Both the position numbers and the translations under genes were made by a program. Of a stretch of DNA of 64,000 nt, positions 47,101 through 59,317 are shown piece by piece. This stretch comes from Nymphaea colorata (lineage: Eukaryota; Streptophyta; Magnoliopsida; Nymphaeales; Nymphaeaceae), in assembly GCF_008831285.2 (NCBI RefSeq), contig NC_045139.1:15854354-15918353 (forward strand), in the 5' to 3' direction. Within the stretch, counting starts at the first letter, position 1; every line of letters begins with the position of its first letter. Under the pieces are notes generated by a model. That model was not told the origin of the DNA and did no database searches. It worked only from the letters and a program-made list of their open reading frames with translations.

Positions 47101-48299
47101 ACTGCCATCTCTGTCCTAACCACTGGTACTGCTGATGGCAGCAATGGCTGACGCCACCACCGCTGCAGCTGCCATCACCACGGGGCAGCTCTGCCACCGC
47201 CACGACCATGTCTTCTAGGTATTGCGGTCACCACCAAGCCGCCACCACTTTGTCACCACCATTTCGCCGACACAGCTACTGTCAACGTTGACGCCGGTGC
47301 TACTATACAATCATCTCTCCCACTTGGCCATTTTGCTGCCGTCACCACATGAACCAGTTGCCTTTAGTCACATATGTAACATAACGGGGAAAATGGAAAA
47401 TGCAGGCTAATGGGCAGATGCCCAACTTGAATTTTTCATAGCGCACTGTCCGATGCACTGAACAATGGGTTTAATCATGCTCGCTGAATGCATTATATTG
47501 GGCAATCATGATTGGATAGAACTTAGGCTGGCTGGAAGATTTTAGCTCCTAAAAACACACCCACGCACGTACACCATCATTTACACTCCAATTGGACTAG
47601 CATATGACAGTAACGAAGCACCTTAAGAGTTTTTCCATGTTTGATTTCATAATTTGGATCCAAATGCGCAAGAAGTCTGCCCAGCAGCTTCTATCAGGAA
47701 TCTTAGTTCTGCATACTTTTTTCTCCTTTGATCAGAACAAATTGAAACTTATTAGAAATGAAATTTATATAACGTTGTGATGAACTGACAAACAGTTGAA
47801 AGCAGTTAATTAGAGGACCTACTACATTTTTCACTGGAAATTGGAATTATGAGTCTCACCTGTTTACCGTGATGTGCACCAATAGTTCCAGCAATTATGT
47901 CTAGGGTTCAAATCCTTCCAAAGAGAAACGGCAGCGTGACGATTGTAGATCAAAGAGTTAAATTTATCTAATTGTAATGGACCGAGACACGGGTATGTCT
48001 AGTCAATTCCAGTAAAGAAACAAATTGAGCTTGTGATCCAGCCCGGAACCATGCAGAAGACTGTTGAAGCCGCAGTCCAAAGCCTGAACCAAATCCGACT
48101 AACTTAGTTCAAGCATTCTAGACCTGATACAACCTGGAAAAGAAGCACAGAGCCCGAATCACTCACACATCCATAGATAGACAGAGAATAGAGAATACTC
48201 TAAATTATGGTTTATTTATTGACATGACGTATAAAGTCAAGTAACAACTGTACAAATAAATCGCTAATTAGTTCTTAGACGACATTATTTAACGGCTTT

Positions 48300-48435
48300 T
48301 AAAGCATAGGGTGCATCTTTGCCATCTCTGACATCAAGGTGGGTACGGTACCTAAGGTGAAGGGTGCACCACTGCTATGACCGATGCCGATGATGATAAG
48401 CCTGCCCCTGGAGTCTGGGGGATGTTTTTGGGTCC
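48300..48435 (+). mobile_element. SINE-related fragment
   Basis: The text from about 48325, CTGACATC ... GTGAAGGGTGCACCACTGCT ... GACCGATGCCGATG ... CTGGAGTCTGGGGG, follows the order of the SINE body at 30145-30220 (GTGACATCC, CTGAAGGGTTCACCGTTGCT, GACACCGACG, GGACTCCGGAGG). No A or B box and no flanking duplication were found, so it appears 5'-truncated or rearranged. Confidence 0.5.
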
Positions 48436-50759
48436 CCTCTCGCTCACTTGAAAAGATTGAAAGGCTTAACCATGTGTCACAAAAAAAGGTGGTTGGCAGA
48501 TCATGAATGCCAATATCATGTGAAGATAGCACTTAATGATCTTCACATTGGTGGATGTTCAGCAGTTGGATGGATGCACTCCGATCCTAAAGTTACTTTC
48601 ATCCCCACCATGTGAAGTTTCTGCTTTAAAGACACTTGGCTTTGTTGGTAGTCAATGGAGGCATGCAGGATCCAATGTCTCTTAAATGCATCTCTGTGGT
48701 CATACCTTTCTTGAACTCTCATGAGTAAATTGGTGTTCTCAAAATTGAGGAAAAATTGCTTGCTTAGTTCACATTCATGTTCAGATTGGTGGAAATCCGA
48801 AGATAATTGATGCGCCTTTTTCTAGTGCTCCAGAAGAAAACTCCAGTAAAACTTTATACTTGATTTATTTTTTCCCTGTGAAAGAAGAACCTTCTATCAA
48901 TCCAACCATGTTACACTCATTTAAATATTGGCCAGATTTGGTCAAACCAGATTCTCACAATGAGATCTGGCTTCAAAGGAACCATGATGGTCTGGATGAT
49001 ATAGAATCATGAGCAAATGCAGTCCTGTGTAACGCATATTCCTACGTATTATATTCAACAGGAAAAAAAAAACACTAGAAGCAGAACTTACAATTTTCTA
49101 TAGGGAAGGGGAATATGTCCTCTCATTAAATAACAAAATTGAAGAATGACTTGCATAAAAGATTGTCAACCATCTAGCTAGGGGATTGCATTTTTGATCT
49201 TCAAGTTGAAGAAACTAAGTTAGAGAGTTGAACGCCCGATGTGCATATTTGTTGGCATATCGTGTACATAAATTTTAATATTATAAGCTAGCAATAATGG
49301 GGAGCCAACAGTAACATCACTCAGTGGACTGCACTAACAGTATTAATTATCAATAATATCATAATATCACTAGGTTTTGGAAAAACATATTGATGGGGCA
49401 CATGGGTTGCAGTAGGGGTCTAGCTTGGACCTTCCCCTTCCTACTTTCTAGATCTGCTGGTCCAAGAACAGAAGATCTTAAAACTGCAGACTTTGTGCGT
49501 CAGTATGCTCGCTTCACGATCGCCATCATCCTTGCGCCTTCCAGATTCTTATATTTCTACCTTCATAAACTTCCAAAAATGCAATCATAGAAGGAGAAAC
49601 ATTATTAATCACTGGATATTTTGCTGAAATGGTGCATCCTATTACGGCCCTTAGATGGTTTTAAGCTTATAATCACTTTACTAAAGTCTGACAAAAATTA
49701 CCTGAAAAATTAACCCTGTAATTCCATAAGAAGGGGAAGTACTAATGGAGGCGGTGAAGCTTAATCCTTGTTGGGATTGAGGTACCGCAAAAAGGTTCTT
49801 GGACTTGAGTTTTTTATATTCAGAAGCCGCCTGCGCAATATTGTAAAAAATTAAAGGCATCCCATTGAATTCATGCGTACTTTATGATTATTTACACCAG
49901 CATATAAATGAATTAGTTGGTAGGCAGGACTTAGGTAAAAATTAAAGAACACAACATTAATTTCTTCGCCATTATTGTTTTTCTAAATTTTCAGTGGAAC
50001 TCATCTTTCGAACTTTACCCTAACGCACATTAGAAAAATACTGGTTCTAGGATCTAAAGCGGCTAAATATATTGAAGTTTGGCTCCAAATTAATGTGATT
50101 TGCTGCAGTCAAAAAGTTAATAAGAAATTCTCATACAATATTGATCCATTTGCAACCCCAATCACCACCTACTGCATAGTATTGTAACTTCACTTTCTTG
50201 TCTTAGGTAACATTTAATTACTTATATACTACAAACTGTTGCCAAGTTGTTTTAGTGCATTTACAGTGACACACGTAATATACTTTGAGCTTTATGTGAC
50301 ATCTGCCTCAACAGTGACCCTGAGCTTCTTGTTTGGGACCATACATATTCTAACCAACTTCACGATCTACCTTACTTTCATTAAAGTAGCCGGACATCTT
50401 CCAGTCCATTCTCAGGATCCACAACAAAAAACCAATGCCAGCAACTCATTCAAGAAATGGGAAAGTAGCCTTAATTGTTCTTATTTCCAGATGATATTCC
50501 TTCTTCATTGATCATTCTTATACTTCAAGGAAGATGTTTAGTTGTTAATTATGAAATTGGCTTAGCTCAAATATGGGTGCAAGTGGGTCCGACCTGAAAT
50601 TAATTAGGGTTTTGTCACGTTCGTCCGCATTACGTCCGAAAGTCTTAATGTTGCATTTTCTCCAGCCCAACTGTGCTTGTCAGGATTAAGGTTCGTATGA
50701 TTTGGTTCGAATTAACCTCGAAGTTTTAAGACAGGTTAAAAAATCTATGGTTTAAGATG

Positions 50760-51033
50760 CCTTAACAACAAGTTCTACAACAACTGGCTAGACGGTCTAG
50801 GGTTTTGGTGATTCGAGGAGAGATCAAAACCGTCCCTCTTTTCCCCTTGCCCCAGATGTCCATGAATGTTTTGAGACCTGGGTGGGAAGTGAAACACATG
50901 TCAATTAGAGTACAACACATCAACTGTCGCAGTTTAGAGAAGTAGCACCCATAGAAATCGAATTGATGACCAAACTTTTACTTGTCAAGTATTGCTACCA
51001 ATTACGCTACGCCCCTTGAAGCAAACGGTCTGA
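50760..51033 (-). mobile_element. tRNA-headed SINE with 11-bp target-site duplication
   Basis: About 274 bp on the minus strand, flanked by exact copies of GGTTTAAGATG at 50749-50759 and 51034-51044. Reading the minus strand, the A box TAGCGTAATTGG is at 51009-50998 and the B box AATTCGATTTC at 50964-50954. The head CTTCAAGGGGCGTAGCG parallels CTCAAGGGCATAGCA of the SINE at 30029, but the bodies differ. No poly-A tail or coding capacity. Confidence 0.72.
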
Positions 51034-51702
51034 GGTTTAAGATGTCATTCCAAAAGTGGTTTGTCTGTTATCCAGAAATGGAAATCCAGATATGAACAAG
51101 TGCATGAGAGTTCGCACTCACTGAAAGGTGGATGACAGCCTCTTGGATGAGAAGTGGATTTGGGCATCAGCCAGCACAATGAGTCGGTGCTCGAACATGG
51201 AACTTACAAGTGGCTTGTACATGGGGTCCCAACTCCAACTTCACAACCACCCACCCATTAATGACTTGGTTCCAAACTGGCCACATTTTTCATCACCTTT
51301 CTGGTCTCTCACAGGCCACCGGATTCTAATGGTGCAGCCATTACTCAGCCCATGCGAGCATCTGTACTTTTTTCATCAATGAAGAAACAAGGCTTTGGTA
51401 GCAGGTTTCATCTGGCTCCAATCGGAGACCATTCTTTCTTGTTTTCATTTGTGGAAGATATCAGTCTCTTTTTTCTGAGCTCTAATAGCATTTGAGAATT
51501 AAACGAAACTGGGTGGGTGGAGGCGATTTACATATAAATTGACATTCAGATTCAGGTGAATCATCTCACTTTCATTGTTTTTATTGTGAAGGTGGGGTTA
51601 GGTAGGACCTAATGCATCAAGTCGAAACACTTATCCTTAGGTATTCAATTATATGCAGTTTTACAAACCAAAGGCTTAAGCATTCTTCACCTTGAGGAGG
51701 TG

Positions 51703-51834
51703 TTCAATTAATACAGATTTTATATTCATGGGTGTGATGTAGCAAAAGATCCATGGTAAATCCTATGTTTCAATTAATACAGATTTTATATTCATGGGTG
51801 TGATGTAGCAAAAGATCCATGGTAAATCCTATGG
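51703..51834. repeat. 66-bp perfect tandem duplication
   Basis: The unit beginning TTCAATTAATACAGATTTTA and ending GATCCATGGTAAATCCTATG occurs twice in direct succession at an offset of 66 bp with no mismatch noticed. It is non-coding, and the identity implies a recent origin. Confidence 0.9.
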
Positions 51835-54615
51835 TTCATCAAACTAAGGATCTTAAGTTAGGCCTAAAATCTACACTTGAAATCCTTACTTTACCTTTTT
51901 CTATTGAGAAAGGTTCGATTTAAGATTGAAGAAGCAATGGGCTGATCTTAAATCAATGTTTCGAATCTTGAGGATTTTAAATCGGGGGCAATCCAATGTC
52001 TCCTAAAGGTCTTCAGTTCGTTTTTGTGTGCAGCAGGTCTCAGCAGGTCTTATACCTGGTGGAAGTGACCATGAAACTCCAAGGGCGCTTGAATGATTTC
52101 ACTCAGTTGTACGCATGAGAGTATGATTGATGAATTTGTTTGTGGACAAATTTGCTAGTATTAGATCTGTCATCATACCTGCCGGCCGGTGATGGTAAAA
52201 AATTTCCATGATGGTACTCTTTTATGTATTTGTCCAAAAGATTGAAGTGAATTCATGGCACACTTTCTGAATTGTTCCACTACATGAAACAATAATATCC
52301 TGTTAGTTGTTACTGTTCCCAAACACTTCGTGAGAGGTCGTTTGGTATCGGGAAAACTTTGAAAATGTTTCATTAATCTGCATTCGCTTTAAGAATGAGT
52401 TAAGTTTTTGAAAATAATCTTAGAATGTTTCTGCTGCCAAACGACCAAAGGACCAGCCAGTAAAGGAACTTTGAACCTGAGTCTGACAGTCGGCCAACAC
52501 GACCGGTTTATTCCGGGCATTATTTACTGGCGTTTTGTCCAAGGTTTTCAGAAAGCAATGTGTTTTCTTCATGACTCGAAAAATTCTCTCTTTTTTGATG
52601 GACGACTCGGAGGAGATATTTGGAAATTTTGGATTGACTCGTGTATCTCTTCGTTTTCACGATCTATAAGAAAATAGTCCAAAGCAAGGAAAAACAATAA
52701 AAAACAAAATTTCTGTCAAGCAATTTCTGAATCCTTTGTTTGGTTTCATGGCCAGTTCTTTCTTTCGAAACACATTTTCCATAGTACAAATGAATTCTTC
52801 CGAGGGTTGGTGACTGGAAAGAACTGTTGGAAGTGAGATGGAGGAATCCAAGATAAACTGATACGTTACGAATCGTGATGCTTGAAAACGCAGAGTTGGG
52901 GGCTCCGAGGGGTTGAACAATGAAAGCTATCTCCTTTTTTGCAGTACAGCCCTAATGAAGAAGAAAAATATTGATGTACAGTTCCTTTCCAATCTCTTCC
53001 CGCTCGACCCATCTTTTTGTTCAAATGAAAACAACTTGTGAATAGTTATTCCCGAAGCAGGAGCAGAAGCAACAGTACAGGGCCTATAGGCGTCGAATTT
53101 CTGTAAAAGACGGAGTACAGCAGGAAGCTAAGCTAATGAGGAGAAGCGATTCTCTGGCAAATCTGTTCCCAAGCAATCAAAACAGGAATCCTCCAATTTC
53201 TACATCTCAACAAACCCCTGCGACCATGAATGGTTGCAGTGTTCTTGAGATTTATGAAACTGAATTCAGCAAAACAGGCTAAAAATGACTAAAATCAGAT
53301 CCTGCTGGCTCTCCGGAAAGGAGAAAAATATGTTAAAACAGGCACAATAAATGGACACCTTAGTTTAACGGCGGGTGGTTCGCATTATCTCCTACAAGGC
53401 CAGGCCAGCTGGTCCCCGGCCAGGTGAATGGGCGCCTCGTGGCCCCTTCAATGGTTGCAATAAAGAAGGTGCGGGGAGGGAGTTGCAGGATGACCCGTAG
53501 AATTTAATGTAAGGCGCGTCTGCATATGTGTAAGGGGAATGAGGTCCTTATAGAGTTGGCCGCAGTAGTCAAGCGATGTCTCTCCAGCCATTACCCCCCA
53601 CGACGCCGATTAAAGGCTTCAGCAGACATCCAGGCCTGCCATTAATACAGGATGGTAACTACTACCTGACCTTTCCACTTCCTATTAATTACTTACACAA
53701 ATGGAGACTGCTACTTGTCTTCACCGCCTGTTGATGCATTGGTGGAGGACTGTCCAGCCTGCACATGGAAGATTCACCTATACAGAAGCTTTTAGATGGG
53801 AAGACGACATCAAAATTACTTTCCAGTTACAAAAGACTTTTGAGAATCAGGCTGCTCGATGTGGTCAGTTCGAGGCCCTTCTTGGCTCTGCAGGTCATAT
53901 CTTGCCAAGAGGATTTGAGATTCATCAATTGGAGCAAATCACCTTTCAGGGTTACTGTTCCATGCTCCTTTATGAAATGGTGGACGATGTGGGTAGTCTA
54001 ATAACAGCTGAATCAGGGGTGGCCGAGTTTGACATATAGATGAAGTTCAACCACGAATTTGCTCCTCTTAGTTGTGGGAGATGCACAGGCTAGAGGTAGA
54101 CACTGTAGGCTACTGTAGAGAAAGAAATACATGTCTGCTTTTTGATTGGGAGAGGCCATGTTCGGAAGGTGGTGTTGTCCTCCCTCCAAATTGCCTAATG
54201 CCATTGAAGCTGTGAACCACTATAACATGGACCCCATCACCAAGGACGACATAACGTGACCATTCTGCTAATTCTGCTAACTTCTAATGTCATTGGCAAT
54301 TTTGCTCCTTAGGAGGACGATGGCAGCGGCCATTGACGTTTGTGAGATGAAAATTGCATTCAGGACGGACAATTTGAAAACCCAATTCACATTGCAGAAC
54401 TCGAGAAATAAGAGAGAAAGAAAAACAGGCAGAAAGGAAGCCACAGGAGAGAGCCATGACTGACATCCATGAACAGAATGCAACACTAGACTTACATGAA
54501 CAACAATCCTCCTTCGTAAACTACAATTTCACATAAGGGAGATGAACAAAAAAAGGAAAAAAAAAAGACAAAAGAAGGGAAACCTCAGAGCAGCAAGGCA
54601 CCACCTTAATCAAGC

Positions 54616-55257
54616 TTAATATGGATCGAGCTGATGGTTGGAAGCAGGAACAGAAGCCCTGCTGCCTCTTCTGGCGACCTGCCAAAACACATTCTTGACA
54701 GCCAACATGGGGAGGCACCCCTGCGGATCCGAGTAGTTCTTGCGAAGCTGGCCAAACCGGAAAGGAGACGTGGGCGATCCGGCGGCGTGCTCCAATTCTT
54801 CCTCGCAGCCGGCGGACGAGGAAGAGGAGGAGGTGGACGAGTAAAGCCTGCAGCGGCCGTGGAGGCTAGAGGTGGCTCTGCGAATTGGGGACTTCTTCCT
54901 CCACGCAGTGAACTTGGGGAAAACATCAATTGGTGATTTGGGCTGCTTCCTTTGGGGCCTAGGGGAGAGGAAGGAAGGAGGAGGAGTCAGGGGAGGGATG
55001 TGATCTGTGGGGGCAGGCCTCTTGGGCGTGCCTGGTCTGGTTTCCCATTGGAAGGGCACTTCTCCTGCTGCTACCCCATAGTAGACCCTGCATGAAGTGT
55101 TGCCATTGGAGGTCTCCTTGGAGAGTAGCCTGTTGAAGAACTTATCATCTTTGCTGATGTACAGCGACTTCGGCTGCGGTTCTAAGCTGTTGGTGACCAT
55201 TTCTCTGAGTTGGTAGCACGCCAACGGCGATGCAGGGCAGGAAGGGGAAGAACACAA
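54616..55257 (-). CDS. DUF688-like plant protein of unknown function
   Basis: A single uninterrupted frame of 213 aa on the minus strand. Residues 67-79, VPFQWETRPGTPK, match the hallmark VPFxWExxPGxPK of plant DUF688-type proteins. Other recognisable parts are EPQPKSLYISKDDKFFNRLLSKE (from 26), a Pro-rich stretch PPLTPPPSFLSPRP (about 88-101), a Ser run (about 138-147), and a C-terminal block SDPQGCLPMLAVKNVFWQVARR. No signal peptide, membrane span or catalytic motif is visible and its role is unknown. The start may instead be Met20 (MVTNSLEPQPK, at 55200), because the first 19 residues are Cys/Ser/Pro-rich and look unlike the conserved start. The frame is complete to TAA. Confidence 0.75.
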   Translation of the reverse strand: MCSSPSCPASPLACYQLREMVTNSLEPQPKSLYISKDDKFFNRLLSKETSNGNTSCRVYYGVAAGEVPFQWETRPGTPKRPAPTDHIPPLTPPPSFLSPRPQRKQPKSPIDVFPKFTAWRKKSPIRRATSSLHGRCRLYSSTSSSSSSAGCEEELEHAAGSPTSPFRFGQLRKNYSDPQGCLPMLAVKNVFWQVARRGSRASVPASNHQLDPY

Positions 55258-55340
55258 TAAGAAGGAGGAGGAGGAGAGAGAGTGGAGGAATGGGCGGGCG
55301 ATTTGGCGGGCCTTTCAGCAATTAGATAAACCTGCAGGCA

Positions 55341-55355
55341 ATATATAATATATAT
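55341..55355 (-). promoter_or_regulatory. TATA-rich element upstream of the DUF688-like gene
   Basis: On the minus strand ATATATATTATATAT lies about 85 bp upstream of the first in-frame ATG (55257) and 140 bp upstream of Met20. The spacing suits a plant TATA box with a short leader. In AT-rich DNA such a match can be accidental. Confidence 0.35.
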
Positions 55356-57301
55356 GAGAGGGAAAAACCTGGAGGTAAAGATTGCTAAATTTAGATGGTA
55401 GCGCCTGAATCGCTTCTTCTGGAGGGGCTCTAAATTAAGAAGAGACTCGCCGCTTTCACTGCAAATGGGCAGATGGTTGAATTGAAGGAAAGGGTAGATG
55501 CTGTTGGCGACGTTCATCGAGAGGCCCCACCTCCTTCCCGAGCCCCATCGCGCAACTGTTATAGTCCACCGACCGGCTGGCTGGCCCTTGTGTGATTAAT
55601 GGAGGAACTGACATCATTCACAATTGAAAAGAGGAAATTGGGTCTCACTGCATTTCTTTCTTTCTTTCTTTTCTTCTTCTCTCACTGTGTTTTTTTCTTT
55701 TTTTTCTTTCTTTCTTTTGGATTTCTCTTCCCTCCAGGTTTTACTTTTCTTTATTAATCTGGTGCTTATCACTGATTCGGTAATGGGGAACCTCAAATCA
55801 TAATAAATGGATCTACCATTTTCTTTCTTTCTTTTCTTTTCATCTCCAATGGGCATGGTGCACGCGCTACCATGAAAAGAATCCAGCCAACCGCTTCAAT
55901 GGGTTTTCAGGCTCAAAATTTTAAAAGCGCAGCCAGATCTAGATCTAACGCAAGTAAGATCAAAACAGTTATGGAGACTCATATTTGAATTCAATTTCAG
56001 TTGCTTAATTCATACATGTATGTCATTCTGATTAGACTTCTTGAGACCTATTTCTGTTTACTGGATCTGGCCAGATGAATCCAGTTTGGAGTTGATAATC
56101 AGATCTTACCGACCCACTGTCATACCCACCAGCCCTTATAGATATGTCTGGAAAAGCTACATACACCGGCAATCAGATCTATATAGCCTACCATCGTACC
56201 TTAATTTGATTGTTTTTTGGCGTTATGTATTATTTTGTGAACTGAAAATAGTGAGAGCATGTTAGTAAAAAGCTAAACATGCAATAATGAGATCTAAGAT
56301 AATCTAAGATTTTGTTTCTTAACGAATCACGTAGTGTACATATGTTTACTACTACATCCAGAACCTGTTCTGGTTACTTTCCATTGATGAAGATCTAAAC
56401 CTTCTCTCAGATCTGAGTTTTTTACCTGACCAACCTAGGCAAGTGGATGAGATGAACGATCGCAGGGGAAATTAATCCTAAGATTTGTTTGACACCCTTT
56501 TCCCAGTACCGCCGATAGTCATGTATGAAAGTAAGCCGGAGTGTAACCCACATGAGGTTGGAACTTATGAAAAAGAACTGTTCCCTCTCCAGATGCCCAC
56601 TATCATTCACGTGCTTCTTGGTCTAATTCTTAAACTGTGCTTGAATGGCGGGCGGAATAATCTTATAAAAAACCATCCTCGCTCATAAATTAGATTTTCG
56701 GCAAATTAGGTTATCCGAAAAGCTTGATTTCAACTCTGTTTGAATGTCAAAACTGTGTCTGGCAAAAAAAAAAAAAAAAGAAGGAAAAAAGAAGAAGAGA
56801 ACAATAATAACCGGCAGCAACCATTTTCTATTCATCCACTTGCCGGAAAATGGTGAAACTGAGGTTGCCCGTGTCAGCAACCAAGACCATCTCTTTTTTT
56901 TCCGGCCAGTACACTGCCGGAAAAGTGAAAGAGAACAAAAATGTCTACCATTTCGGATGAGTTTTTTGAGAACAGAAGAAGGGATCGAAACTGTTGGGTC
57001 TTCAACGATCGGGCAACAGCGGCCAACCGATCGATCGAGCCAAGGTCAGTGGGGTCGGTCGGGTTTCAGAGAGAAGAAGAATGCGAGGGTTGCCGCCGGT
57101 TTGGTTTCAGGCTCGAACAGCATAGATATAAAAGTGCAAAGATCTCAGCGTCACGTCCACTTCATGTAGCATTAGGCTGTAGGTTGCATTGAACTCATGG
57201 CTGTGGCCATGAGTCCACTTCGTGTAGATCTCAATAAGCACGCGTCATTTTCCAATGGTTGTTGTTCTTGGTTGTCACGACGTGAAATTATTTAAAGCAC
57301 T

Positions 57302-57303
<2 letters not shown>

Positions 57304-57346
<43 letters not shown>
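57304..57346. repeat. (CT)n microsatellite
   Basis: An uninterrupted CT run of about 43 bp, followed 14 bp later by a short TA run (57361-57374). Confidence 0.95.
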
Positions 57347-57348
<2 letters not shown>

Positions 57349-58280
57349 GAGTAGACAATTTATATATATATATATGCGACATAGATATTGATTTTTGTCA
57401 CATTAATATTGAAGGAAAAATAAGAAAAAAAAGAGTGTGATAATAAAAATTTCTCATCTCTTTTTTCTTTTTATTTTTTTCCAAACTGCTGATATGAAAC
57501 AAACCAAATATTGAGATTGTTGGTTGCCTGTCTAACATTTGAGTATCTAGCACTATAGATATAGAATTGATGAAGATGCTGATCGGGTGAAGTTGTGAAG
57601 TGGTCGATTCGCCTATTCAGCACAAGGTCACGAATTAACAAGAATTATTAACAAATATTTTTAAAATCTACATAAAAAGTGCCAAATAATTTTGAAATAC
57701 AAAAATTTAGAAGAGAAAGTTAGAAGTTGATTCATAGTGCTCTTCAATTGGCCAAAGAAGGGGATTAGATTCGATGGGAATTGTTTGATTGAAGCCAAAT
57801 TGATTTGATAACCTGTCCCAATAGACAGACTTGACTATTGTGTTTCTCTTTCCTTGCTGTCATATTAAATGAGGACAGAGAAGATGAAGAGAGAGAGAGA
57901 GACTTTAAATTCAGGGTTATTGTGAAAAGTTGGGATTTATATGAATGAAAGTCTCATTTATGTCTCCAACTATGGCCGTAGTTTTGGTTGTTACGTTAAA
58001 ATTCATGATAAACATAATTTATGTACTAATGAAGACGGAGTCAACACGGTACCTGAAGAAAAGTACTATTTCAATTAAATCCTCAAATTTTGCGGGTTCT
58101 TGATAGCTTTTTAAAACTAAAGAATCTGATCCAAATGCTTCATTAAATGAGAAGCCACTCGGGCGCTAGATCCCATAGCAGGACAGATAAACGAGTTTTT
58201 ACGTATTTCAAAAAAGTGCCTCTGCTTTTTCCTTTTTTTCAACAAGCAAGTTGCGACATCTACCTGAATGCATACTTGTG

Positions 58281-58283
<3 letters not shown>

Positions 58284-58348
<65 letters not shown>
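58284..58348. repeat. (TA)n microsatellite, about 65 bp
   Basis: An uninterrupted TA/AT run, self-complementary and able to extrude as a cruciform. The Ile/Tyr repeat peptide read across it is an artefact. Confidence 0.97.
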
Positions 58349-58349
<1 letters not shown>

Positions 58350-58716
58350 GATTTAATTTCGAAAACAACCAGCCCCTAGTTGGACAAGAACGTTAGGAAC
58401 AACGCTTCTTTTGAAATTGAAAATGAAAAAACAAAAAAAAAAGATATGGTGATAATGAGAGCATTGAAATGGTATTATGAATGAGTTGGACCACTAAGAC
58501 CTAAGTTCACTCCCCACAATAATTGGAAGAGCTCAAGAAGGCCATCACTTTCCTTCCATATTCTCAAATTAAGATGGGATGCCAATTGCCAATGTCACCC
58601 TATTGGCCAATTTATGGTGGCTTTACTGACGATCCATGATGGTTTTTTAGTTACAAATTTTTAATTTTAATCATCCGGCAGTGTTTACTTTTTCAATATA
58701 TATATATATATATAGA

Positions 58717-58885
58717 TAGCCGTAGCCCTACCTCATTTTTTTTTTTAAAATTTGGATGTAAATTTTTAAAAATTTTACTTTTATCATATAAAAATTTTAA
58801 AAAATGATATTTCGGCTTGTGTCAAAATTTAGAAACTTTAATTTGGTCCATCTCAAGAAAAATTTCTAGCTCCTCCACTATATAT
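58717..58885 (+). mobile_element. Miniature hAT-like element copy
   Basis: Begins near TAGCCGTAGCCCTACCTCAT and passes through TGGATGTAAATTTTTAAAAA and AGAAACTTTAATTTGGTCCA. It ends CAAGAAAAATTTCTAGCTCC. Block order matches 59131-59317 (same strand) and 1015-1195 (opposite strand). The left terminus is degraded. Confidence 0.55.
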
Positions 58886-59130
58886 CCATACACACACACA
58901 TACACATAGACAATTCAAGTATATTGAATGTCAAATGTTACCAAATAGCTAAGCCATAGAAATCTGTAGTTTAAAAAATCATGAAAGGAGAACTACCATG
59001 ATGCAATAACAACTCATGTATTTTTTAACAACAGTTTATTTATGGTGTTTTTAGTGATTTTTTTTTTAATTTTAGTGAACCAACATTTGATGGTTTATTC
59101 CTCCTAGTATATATGTTCATGTACATGTGC

Positions 59131-59317
59131 AGGGGCGGAGCCAAGGTAGAGCCCCGCATGGGCCCTGGCCCCACCTCAATTCTTTTTTTAAATTGGCATG
59201 TAAATTTTATAAAATTTTAGTTGTTCAATATAAAATTTTTGAACTGTGATATTTATGGCCAAATTTAAGAACTTTAATTCGACCCTCCTCATGAAAATTT
59301 TTTGAATCCTCCTCTGC
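59131..59317 (+). mobile_element. Miniature hAT-like element copy with CAGGGGCGGAGCCA terminus
   Basis: Starts CAGGGGCGGAGCCA, a terminus very widespread in plant non-autonomous hAT-like elements, and ends TTGAATCCTCCTCTGC. The ends form an imperfect inverted repeat. The interior is AT-rich with TGTAAATTTTATAAAATTTT and AGAACTTTAATTCGACCC. A target-site duplication is not certain. Confidence 0.6.

Larger units (their letters stand above)
44178..54615. other. About 10 kb without a supportable gene
   Basis: Starts with the SLX1-like promoter and leader (GA run near 44198-44212), then AT-rich repeats, including text of the GAATCGGATTCAG kind from 44340 to 45010 that is often seen in dispersed plant repeats. 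A phrase CATTAACTTGGCCTTGGTCC occurs at about 45193 and 45330. A CAC-rich stretch lies at 47100-47340. SINE-related sequences occur near 48.3 and 50.8 kb and a 66-bp duplication at 51.7 kb. The 112-aa frame at 53701-54039 has no recognisable motif; its coding status is open. Confidence 0.6.

Noticed and set aside
47900-47920. GGTTCAAATCC-like B box, possible tRNA gene
   Set aside because: No A box at the correct distance and no cloverleaf arms could be formed.
53701-54039. 112-aa open frame on the plus strand
   Set aside because: No recognisable domain, no splice partners and no clear promoter. Its length is not exceptional for a 64-kb window, so I left its coding status open rather than call a gene.
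54634-54936. 100-aa plus-strand frame opposite the DUF688-like gene
   Set aside because: It is a shadow of the minus-strand gene, which carries the recognisable VPFQWETRPGTPK motif.
58117-58368. Ile/Tyr-repeat frame
   Set aside because: It is the translation of the (TA)n run.
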